Assembly: GCA_017386965.1 (NCBI GenBank)
Contig: JAFOGE010000044.1
Location: forward strand, 1-6,741
DNA length: 6,741 nucleotides
DNA from: Clostridia bacterium
Lineage (GTDB): Bacteria; Bacillota; Clostridia; Oscillospirales; CAG-272
Direction: 5' to 3'
Below the pieces are notes generated by a model. It searched no databases. It had not been told where the DNA came from and was given only the letters and a program-made list of their open reading frames with translations. Positions 1-5,096 of the stretch are shown in pieces; position 1 is the stretch's first letter, and each line of letters starts with the position of its first letter. The translations under genes and the position numbers were made by a program.

Positions 1-1
1 A

Positions 2-79
2 GAAGTGGCTTTTGGCAGCAGCGAGGGAGGCTTGCGGATGGATTCCTATGTCCGCTTGAAAAACAGGAGAAAAAATTGA
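2..79 (+). CDS. Possible 3' end of an upstream gene (partial)
   Basis: One rightward frame is open from the left edge to a TGA at 77-79 and would encode the last 25 residues of a protein, ending RLKNRRKN. The stretch looks like a plausible C-terminus, and this frame has a G or C at most third positions. Another frame is open from the edge to a TGA at 57-59, so the choice of frame is not certain. The fragment is too short to assign to a family. If real, its last codons run into the first A-tract, and no rho-independent terminator separates it from the mraZ promoter. Confidence 0.3.
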   Translation, partial: EVAFGSSEGGLRMDSYVRLKNRRKN

Positions 80-115
80 AAAAAAACGAAAAAAATCGAA
101 AAAAATTTCAAAAAA
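70..115 (+). promoter_or_regulatory. Phased A-tracts (candidate UP element or bend)
   Basis: Five runs of 6-8 adenines begin at 70, 79, 89, 99 and 110, so they repeat every 9-11 bases, close to one helical turn. They end 5 bases before the predicted -35 box at 120. Phased A-tracts are known to bend DNA, and A-rich DNA just upstream of -35 is known to bind the C-terminal domain of the RNA polymerase alpha subunit. A role in boosting the mraZ promoter is inferred from position only. Confidence 0.55.
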
Positions 116-119
116 CCTA

Positions 120-148
120 TTGCGTTATTGGAAATAATGCTGTATAAT
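120..148 (+). promoter_or_regulatory. Sigma-A-type promoter for the dcw cluster
   Basis: A perfect TATAAT -10 box lies at 143-148, with TTGCGT at 120-125 as the -35 box (first three consensus bases kept) and a 17-bp spacer. Transcription should start near 155-156, giving a leader of about 90 bases before the mraZ ATG. The A-rich strip upstream and the MraZ-type repeats immediately downstream support this as the main promoter of the cluster. No other candidate of similar quality is visible between here and mraZ. Confidence 0.75.
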
Positions 149-155
149 ATATGTG

Positions 156-202
156 AAAGTGGTGGAAAGTGGAGCAAAATGTAGCAAAGTGGAGCGAAAT
201 TG
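156..202 (+). promoter_or_regulatory. MraZ operator: tandem 10-bp AAAGTGG boxes
   Basis: AAAGTGG occurs exactly at 156-162, 166-172 and 186-192. A degenerate copy (AAAATGT) lies at 176-182 and a weaker one (GAAATTG) at 196-202. The period is exactly 10 bp, so all boxes face the same side of the helix. MraZ proteins are known to bind direct repeats of this kind: TGGGN at 10-bp period in E. coli and AAAGTG-type boxes in Mycoplasma. The array starts 8 bases after the -10 box, so a bound MraZ ring would cover the transcription start and repress the operon. It lies directly upstream of mraZ itself, which supports autoregulation. Confidence 0.85.
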
Positions 203-244
203 CCCCAAACACCAAAAAAATCAAAGCAAGGAGGAAAGCACATC

Positions 245-667
245 ATGCTCGGTGGAGAATACCGTCACGGCATCGATCCCAAAAACAGAGTTTTTATTCC
301 GTCAAAGCTGCGTGATGAGCTTGGACAGACCTTTGTTTTGGTAAAGGATCTTCGCGAGAAATGTCTTAAGATCTATTCTCAGGAGGAATGGGACCGCTAC
401 ATCGCGCCCATCAAAAATCAGGAAAGACGGTTGGCAGAGCGTGTGCTTCGCTTCCTCAACTCGTCTATGGCGCAGGTCACTCCCGATTCGCAGGGACGCA
501 TTCTGATCCCGAAGGATTTGGTGCAGTACGCAGAGATCGAGCGGGATGTTGTTGTGGTCGGCTGCTACGATTACGCGGAGATCTGGGCTGAGGAATCCTA
601 CAATAAACTGAAAGAAACCGAAAACGTTGAAGAAATGATCCGCGAGCTGGAGTCCTTCGGGCTGTAA
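245..667 (+). CDS. mraZ: Transcriptional regulator MraZ
   Basis: The 140-residue product is the DNA-binding regulator that heads most dcw clusters and usually represses its own operon. It contains two AbrB-like half-domains, around residues 5-47 and 76-119. Each carries the conserved DxxxR signature of the family: DPKNRVFIP at 11-19 and DSQGRILIP at 81-89. Length is normal for MraZ (about 140-150). The ATG at 245 is chosen because AAGGAGG lies at 228-234 with a 10-base spacer. An in-frame TTG at 200 has no ribosome binding site and sits inside the operator. A 26-base gap separates it from rsmH. The protein is expected to form a ring of subunits that binds the repeat array at 156-202. Confidence 0.95.
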   Translation: MLGGEYRHGIDPKNRVFIPSKLRDELGQTFVLVKDLREKCLKIYSQEEWDRYIAPIKNQERRLAERVLRFLNSSMAQVTPDSQGRILIPKDLVQYAEIERDVVVVGCYDYAEIWAEESYNKLKETENVEEMIRELESFGL

Positions 668-693
668 TCGCGGGGAAGCAGGAGGAGGGGAAT

Positions 694-1638
694 ATGGAAG
701 AAATCAACTTTTCGCACCGTCCCGTTCTCTTGGAGGAATGCATGGAGGCTCTTGCCATCCGTCCTGACGGTGTGTACGTGGACGGAACGGCCGGAGGAGC
801 CGGACACAGCTCGGAGATCGCATCCAGACTGGGAGAGGGCGGAAGGCTCCTGGCACTCGACCAGGACGCGACGGCCGTAGCGGTAGCGACGCAAAGGCTC
901 TCGGTCTATGGAGAGCGCGCACAGGTGATTCGAAGCAATTTCTGTCAGGTCGAGGAGGTTTGCCGTTCTCTCGGCATCTCGGAGATTGACGGAATGCTCA
1001 TGGATCTCGGCGTATCCTCCTATCAGCTGGATACGGCAGAGCGTGGCTTTTCCTATCAGGCAGACGCGCCCCTGGATATGCGAATGGATGTTCGCAATCC
1101 CTTGACCGCGCGCACGGTTGTAAACGAATATCCGGAGGACGCCCTGCGGCGAATCCTCTTTGAGTATGGCGAGGAACGCTTTTCCTCGCGCATTGCAGCA
1201 AATATCATTCACGCAAGGGAGAAGGCTCCGATCGAAACCACAGGGGAACTGGTAGAGATCATCAAACGCTCAATCCCTGCAGCAGCCAGAGAAGGCGGAC
1301 ACCATCCCGCAAAGCGATCCTTTCAGGCCTTGCGCATTGAAGTGAACGCGGAGCTGGATGTGATCGCACCCGCGATCAAGTCCGCCGTAGGGATGCTTCG
1401 TCCCGGGGGAAGGATCGCGATCATCACCTTCCATTCCCTGGAGGATCGCATCGTCAAGCAGACCTTTGCCTCCCTGGCATCCGGCTGCACCTGCCCTAAG
1501 GACTTTCCCGTTTGCGTATGCGGAAAGCGCCCGACGGTCAAGGTGATCTCCCGAAAGCCGGTGCTCCCCTCGAAAGAGGAGCTGGAGGAGAATCCGCGCT
1601 CCCGCAGCGCCAAGCTCCGTATTGCGGAGAAATTATAA
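694..1638 (+). CDS. rsmH: 16S rRNA (cytosine(1402)-N(4))-methyltransferase RsmH
   Basis: The 314-residue product (also called MraW) transfers a methyl group from S-adenosylmethionine to N4 of C1402 in the decoding centre of 16S rRNA. The SAM-binding glycine motif VDGTAGGAGHS is at 29-39, followed by LLALDQD (52-58), DLGVSS (104-109), the GFSYQADAPLDMRMD block (118-132), FQALRIEVNAEL (210-221) and ITFHSLEDRIVK (244-255). The C-terminal CTCP...CVCGK block (265-277) and the NPRSRSAKLR tail (300-309) are also standard for RsmH. Length is typical and no key element is missing. An AGGAGG at 680-685 lies 8 bases before the ATG. The gene sits between mraZ and the ftsL-like gene, its usual place in Gram-positive dcw clusters. 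Confidence 0.97.
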   Translation: MEEINFSHRPVLLEECMEALAIRPDGVYVDGTAGGAGHSSEIASRLGEGGRLLALDQDATAVAVATQRLSVYGERAQVIRSNFCQVEEVCRSLGISEIDGMLMDLGVSSYQLDTAERGFSYQADAPLDMRMDVRNPLTARTVVNEYPEDALRRILFEYGEERFSSRIAANIIHAREKAPIETTGELVEIIKRSIPAAAREGGHHPAKRSFQALRIEVNAELDVIAPAIKSAVGMLRPGGRIAIITFHSLEDRIVKQTFASLASGCTCPKDFPVCVCGKRPTVKVISRKPVLPSKEELEENPRSRSAKLRIAEKL

Positions 1639-1667
1639 TATTGTAGAAAAGAGAGGAAGTGAGAGGC

Positions 1668-2525
1668 ATGGAGAATACGACGGCGACGTCATTTGGTGCT
1701 CTTGAGGTTTCGATGGAGCCGCAAATGGCAGCGCTTGCCGAGCGTTATGCCTCCCGCGGAATCGCAAAGGCGGTCAGGATCGACGCCGGAGAGCAGATCA
1801 AGCGTGAGCGGAAAACCCGTTCCATCGCTCCCGATGCTTACCGATTGTCGCAATACACGGATCGTGCCGTAGAGAGCATCTACCGAAGAGGAAAGGATAC
1901 GATGGACGGCGACGATCTGATTCGTTATTTTGCGGAAACGCGCAGGTTGCGCGTTTCCGATGTAGATTTTTCCGTCTGTGAGGAGCCAATCTCCGAGGCA
2001 CCCGTTCGGGATCTTGCAGAGCTGGAGGAGGTAGAAAACGCAACGCTTGCTCCGATCGAGCAAAAGCTGATTCAGGGAGCGCGCGCGCTTCCTGCGGCAA
2101 TCTGCAAGAGAGTCAAGGAGGGCTTTCCCACCTGGTTCGATCCCTCTGCGGCAGACGCCTCCGCAAATCGCAAGAGCTTCCCGCTCTCGGCATTTGCATC
2201 CCTGATCGTTGTGGCGATGTGCCTGATGCTGATCGTCGCAAGCAACGTGATGATCACACGCGCCGAGGATAAGCTCAACGCGCTGACGGTCGAGATCGAT
2301 GCGGTCGCCGCTGAGGTTGCAGATCTGGAAGCGGATATGAACGTGCAGAGCGATCTGCTTTTGATTCGTGATATTGCAATCAGCGAATACGGTATGATCG
2401 GTGAGGAATATGTCCGTATGGATTACGTTACTCTGCACGGCGAAGACGTGATCGAGGCCTATGAGGACGGGCGTGGAGAAGGAATCAGTCTTTCCGCGCT
2501 CTTGAGCGCCATTGGCATTAAATAA
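1668..2525 (+). CDS. ftsL: FtsL/DivIC-like division protein with long cytoplasmic N-terminus
   Basis: The 285-residue product appears to be a bitopic membrane protein. Residues 1-170 are hydrophilic and charged. A single membrane segment spans about 172-196. It is followed by a heptad-like stretch at about 198-228 (DKLNALTVEIDAVAAEVADL), then RDIAISEYGMIGEEYV at 234-249, which resembles the conserved end of FtsL/DivIC extracytoplasmic domains. About 30 further residues follow. Position between rsmH and the PBP gene is that of ftsL, a partner of DivIB, DivIC and the septal PBP. Typical FtsL is only about 100-130 residues with a short cytoplasmic tail, so the N-terminus is about 120 or more residues longer than usual. 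ATG 1668 is chosen because AGAGGAAG (1652-1659) precedes it at a workable distance. The in-frame GTG at 1659 would be only 2 bases from that site. The assignment rests on position and architecture, not on a strong sequence signature. Confidence 0.65.
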   Translation: MENTTATSFGALEVSMEPQMAALAERYASRGIAKAVRIDAGEQIKRERKTRSIAPDAYRLSQYTDRAVESIYRRGKDTMDGDDLIRYFAETRRLRVSDVDFSVCEEPISEAPVRDLAELEEVENATLAPIEQKLIQGARALPAAICKRVKEGFPTWFDPSAADASANRKSFPLSAFASLIVVAMCLMLIVASNVMITRAEDKLNALTVEIDAVAAEVADLEADMNVQSDLLLIRDIAISEYGMIGEEYVRMDYVTLHGEDVIEAYEDGRGEGISLSALLSAIGIK

Positions 2526-2536
2526 AGAGCATTCTG

Positions 2537-2565
2537 TCATAAGAGTGAAACGGTATCCATAGAAT
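2537..2565 (+). promoter_or_regulatory. Candidate sigma-E-like sporulation promoter
   Basis: CATAGAAT at 2558-2565 matches the sigma-E -10 consensus CATACAAT at 7 of 8 positions. Fourteen bases upstream, TCATAAG (2537-2543) matches the -35 consensus KMATATT at 5 of 7. The 14-base spacer is the usual sigma-E spacing. Transcription would start near 2572, about 70 bases ahead of the TTG start of the PBP gene. In Bacillus subtilis, spoVD at the same dcw position is read from a sigma-E promoter. The motif is short and could occur by chance. No good sigma-A promoter is visible in this gap. Confidence 0.45.
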
Positions 2566-2583
2566 AAATACGAAGTGCGGAAC

Positions 2584-2610
2584 AAAGCGAGGGGGACTTC
2601 CTTCGCCTTT
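2584..2610 (+). other. Leader hairpin upstream of the PBP gene
   Basis: GCGAGGG at 2587-2593 can pair with CCTTCGC at 2600-2606, seven pairs including one G-U, around a six-base loop. AAA at 2584-2586 can extend the stem against TTT at 2608-2610 past one bulged C. No T-run follows, so it is not a terminator. It ends 14 bases before the ribosome binding site of the PBP gene and would lie in the leader of a transcript starting near 2572. Any regulatory or stabilising role is inference. Confidence 0.3.
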
Positions 2611-2624
2611 CCCAAAAAGCAAGG

Positions 2625-2631
2625 AAAGGAG
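2625..2631 (+). promoter_or_regulatory. Ribosome binding site fixing the TTG start of the PBP gene
   Basis: AAAGGAG lies 9 bases before TTG 2641. The alternative in-frame GTG at 2575 has no Shine-Dalgarno sequence: the bases before it are AT-rich without a purine block. This site therefore decides the start in favour of 2641. Confidence 0.7.
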
Positions 2632-2640
2632 AAACTGAAA

Positions 2641-5034
2641 TTGAAGGAATTGCATCCCGATCCAAATCGATCCGAGCCGATTCATCCCCGCGTCGCAAGA
2701 CGCGCAGGAATTTTGCTTTTGGTCGTGGGACTCCTGTTTTTGGTATTGCTGCTTCGTATTTTTTTATATCAGACCGTTCAGTACGATTATTACCAGCAAA
2801 AGGTCATTGAGCAGATGACCACGGAATCCAGCGTTAACGCCTCGCGCGGCAACATCTACGATCGCAACGGCGTGCTTCTGGCTACTAATGTCAGTACGTA
2901 TCGGATCTTTATTTCGCCCTCGTCCATTCGCTCGGCACAGGTTGAGCTGAAGGAGGAGGGGGATGATACCCGACTGGATGAATTGATCGCGCAGCACCTT
3001 TCCTCGATTCTTGACGTATCCTATGAATTTGTTATGAAGCAGACAGAATACACCCGCTATCTCGATCGCACGATTGCACGGGAGGTGGATGAGGATACTG
3101 CGGATCAGGTTCGCAGATTCATCGACGATTACAGTCTGCAAAGCATGGTCTATCTGCAAAGCACGCACACTCGATACTATCCGTATTCCTCGCTCGGCGC
3201 ACACGTTCTGGGCTTTACAGGAAGCGACGGAACCGGGCTTTACGGCTTGGAATACAAATACAATAAGCTCCTGGCGGGTACGAACGGACGATATATCACC
3301 GCACGGGATGCCTCAGGCGATGAAATGCCCTATACCTATAAGGAATACATTCCCGCACAGGATGGCTATAACGTCAATTCCACGTTGGACGTTTTCGTGC
3401 AATCCGCCCTTGAGGAGCAGCTGCGAAACGCCTATACCGAATCGAACGGACAGAACCGCGCGGCGGGAATCGTGATGGACGTCAACACGGGAGAGATCCT
3501 CGGAATGGCAGTCTATCCCGGCTTCGACCTCAACGACCCCTGGACCCTGGATGAGCAGTCGGCGCAGCAGCTGATTGACGTTGGCTACTCCGAGGGAAGC
3601 GAGGAGTACGCAGCGCATAAGCAGGCTCTGCTTTTGCAGATGTGGTCGAACAAGGGCATTACGGAATCCTACATTCCCGGCTCCACCTTCAAGGTTGTCA
3701 CAGCGTCCATGGCGTTGGAGGAGTCGGTCGTAACTCTCAACGAGAGCTTTTCCTGTCCCGGCTACAAGATCGTTCTTGGGCAGAAGATCAAGTGCCACAA
3801 GCATGGCGGACACGGATCTTTGACCTTCGTTCAGGGCATCCAGCAGTCCTGCAACCCGGTTTTGATGAGCGTGGGGTTGGAGCTTGGCACAAACACCTTT
3901 TACAGCTATCTCAAGGCCTTTGGTTATCTGGAAAAAACGGGCATCGATCTTCCCGGAGAGGGAAGCGGTGTTCTGGCGGCAGAGGAAAGCTTTACCGATC
4001 TGGATCTGGCCATCTACGCCTTTGGTCAGAACTTCAATGTAACCTTGATCCAACAGATCACCGCGGTATCGGCCGTGGCAAACGGAGGCTATCTCGTAAC
4101 ACCGCACACCGTATCCTCTGTGACAGATGACAAGGGAACCGTAATCGAAAGCTACGGTACCTCGGTGCGTCGGCAGGTTGTCAGCTCCTCGGTTTGCAAG
4201 ACGGTGGCGGACATTCTGGAGAAGGGTGTTTCGGGCGACGGCGGAGCAAAGAATGCTTACGTTGCCGGTTACCGCATCGCAGCAAAGACGGGAACGTCGG
4301 AGAAGAAGGAACGCGAATGCCCCGTGTGTGACAGCACGGGAGCACCGAAGAAGATCGACGGTGTCACCAAATACGTCTGTAATATTTGCGGATATACGGG
4401 GGAGGTCAGCGAATTCGCAGTCAGCCAGGATTGCGTTTGCTCGACGGTGGCCTTCGCGCCTGCCGAGAATCCGCAATATGCCGTAGTCATCATCGTGGAC
4501 GAACCGACGTCCGGAGTGCTTTACGGAAGCACCGTAGCCGCTCCCTACGTGGCAAACGTCCTGGAGGCCATCCTGCCTTATCTTGGCGTGGAGGCCGTTT
4601 ATACCGATGCAGAGCTGCAAAATCAGACCGTGAAGATCCCCAACGTCAGCACCTATTGGCGCGGATCGGTTGCGAAAAAGGTTTGTGAGCAATATGGCCT
4701 GACGGTCGAATTCGTCGGCGATCCCGACGGAATCGTTTACAAGCAATATCCCGAGGCGGATACCATCGTGGAAAAGAATGCGGGGCGTGTGATCCTCTAT
4801 ACCGATAAGGAACCCGAGGAAACCATGGCAACAGTTCCGCACTTGGAGGGGCTCAGCCCTGCGGCGGCCAATCAAGCACTGATCAATGCAGGCTTGAACA
4901 TTCGCATTGAGGGAACCAAAAATCTTACGGGTGGCGGCGTAAAGGTCGTTTCCCAATCCATCCCGACAGGCGCTGTCGTGCCGCGGGGAACGGTTGTTGA
5001 GATCAAGCTCCTCTACTTAGAGGATACGGATTAA
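2641..5034 (+). CDS. spoVD: Class B penicillin-binding protein, SpoVD/FtsI family, with two PASTA domains
   Basis: The 797-residue product is a membrane-anchored DD-transpeptidase that cross-links peptidoglycan stem peptides. A short basic N-terminus and one membrane segment (about 22-43) lead into the PBP dimerisation domain (about 55-235), with ASRGNIYDRNGVLLA at 67-81. The transpeptidase domain (about 270-640) has all three catalytic motifs: STFK at 348-351 with nucleophile Ser348, SCN at 403-405, and KTGT at 549-552. Two PASTA repeats follow, about 662-721 and 730-794. Just after KTGT there is an unusual insert with CPVC (560-563) and CNIC (580-583), like a small zinc ribbon. TTG 2641 is chosen on its ribosome binding site; starting at GTG 2575 would add 22 residues. 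It could be the sporulation enzyme SpoVD or the vegetative septal PBP. The PASTA domains do not decide this, while the sigma-E-like promoter upstream favours SpoVD. Confidence 0.9.
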   Translation: MKELHPDPNRSEPIHPRVARRAGILLLVVGLLFLVLLLRIFLYQTVQYDYYQQKVIEQMTTESSVNASRGNIYDRNGVLLATNVSTYRIFISPSSIRSAQVELKEEGDDTRLDELIAQHLSSILDVSYEFVMKQTEYTRYLDRTIAREVDEDTADQVRRFIDDYSLQSMVYLQSTHTRYYPYSSLGAHVLGFTGSDGTGLYGLEYKYNKLLAGTNGRYITARDASGDEMPYTYKEYIPAQDGYNVNSTLDVFVQSALEEQLRNAYTESNGQNRAAGIVMDVNTGEILGMAVYPGFDLNDPWTLDEQSAQQLIDVGYSEGSEEYAAHKQALLLQMWSNKGITESYIPGSTFKVVTASMALEESVVTLNESFSCPGYKIVLGQKIKCHKHGGHGSLTFVQGIQQSCNPVLMSVGLELGTNTFYSYLKAFGYLEKTGIDLPGEGSGVLAAEESFTDLDLAIYAFGQNFNVTLIQQITAVSAVANGGYLVTPHTVSSVTDDKGTVIESYGTSVRRQVVSSSVCKTVADILEKGVSGDGGAKNAYVAGYRIAAKTGTSEKKERECPVCDSTGAPKKIDGVTKYVCNICGYTGEVSEFAVSQDCVCSTVAFAPAENPQYAVVIIVDEPTSGVLYGSTVAAPYVANVLEAILPYLGVEAVYTDAELQNQTVKIPNVSTYWRGSVAKKVCEQYGLTVEFVGDPDGIVYKQYPEADTIVEKNAGRVILYTDKEPEETMATVPHLEGLSPAAANQALINAGLNIRIEGTKNLTGGGVKVVSQSIPTGAVVPRGTVVEIKLLYLEDTD

Positions 5035-5042
5035 TCAGAAAA

Positions 5043-5057
5043 GACAGATTCTCTGTC
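5043..5057 (+). other. Small perfect hairpin between the PBP gene and murE
   Basis: GACAGA (5043-5048) and TCTGTC (5052-5057) form a perfect 6-bp inverted repeat around the loop TTC, 8 bases after the PBP stop codon. No T-run follows directly, so it is not a standard terminator. It may be an RNA-processing or stability element, or chance. murE follows 39 bases later and has its own strong ribosome binding site, so read-through from the PBP gene is expected. Confidence 0.25.
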
Positions 5058-5096
5058 CGGAAGTGAAAGCAGATTTCATTTTTGGAGGGGAATTCT

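Noticed and set aside
46..246. A leftward open frame rich in Phe through the AT-rich leader
   Set aside because: It is the complement of the A-tracts and operator repeats, has no ribosome binding site, and its residues reflect T-runs rather than a protein.
1485..1530. Cysteine cluster CTC...CVC in RsmH as a possible novel metal site
   Set aside because: A Cys-x-Cys-Pro ... Cys-x-Cys-Gly block here is a familiar conserved part of many RsmH proteins, not a special insertion.
2560..2565. TAGAAT as a sigma-A -10 box ahead of the PBP gene
   Set aside because: No acceptable -35 box exists at 16-18 bases upstream; the sigma-E reading of the same bases fits better.
1689..2615. A leftward open frame of about 300 codons opposite the ftsL-like gene
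   Set aside because: The rightward frame has a start with a ribosome binding site, a membrane segment and a coiled coil, and fits the operon. The leftward frame shows no domain pattern.
3754..3815. Cys and His cluster (Cys372, Cys385, His386, His388, His391) in the PBP as a second metal site
   Set aside because: SpoVD-family enzymes commonly have a similar segment with a Cys and a GGHG before the SxN motif, so it is family-typical.
3313..4956. A long leftward open frame of over 500 codons opposite the PBP gene
   Set aside because: It is antisense to a gene with all catalytic motifs intact. Its composition mirrors codon use on the coding strand, and no recognisable domain or ribosome binding site is present.
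5064..5083. TGAAA / TTTCA inverted repeat followed by five T residues, resembling a terminator before murE
   Set aside because: The stem is only five mostly A-T pairs, too weak for intrinsic termination, and the T-run leads straight into the murE ribosome binding site.
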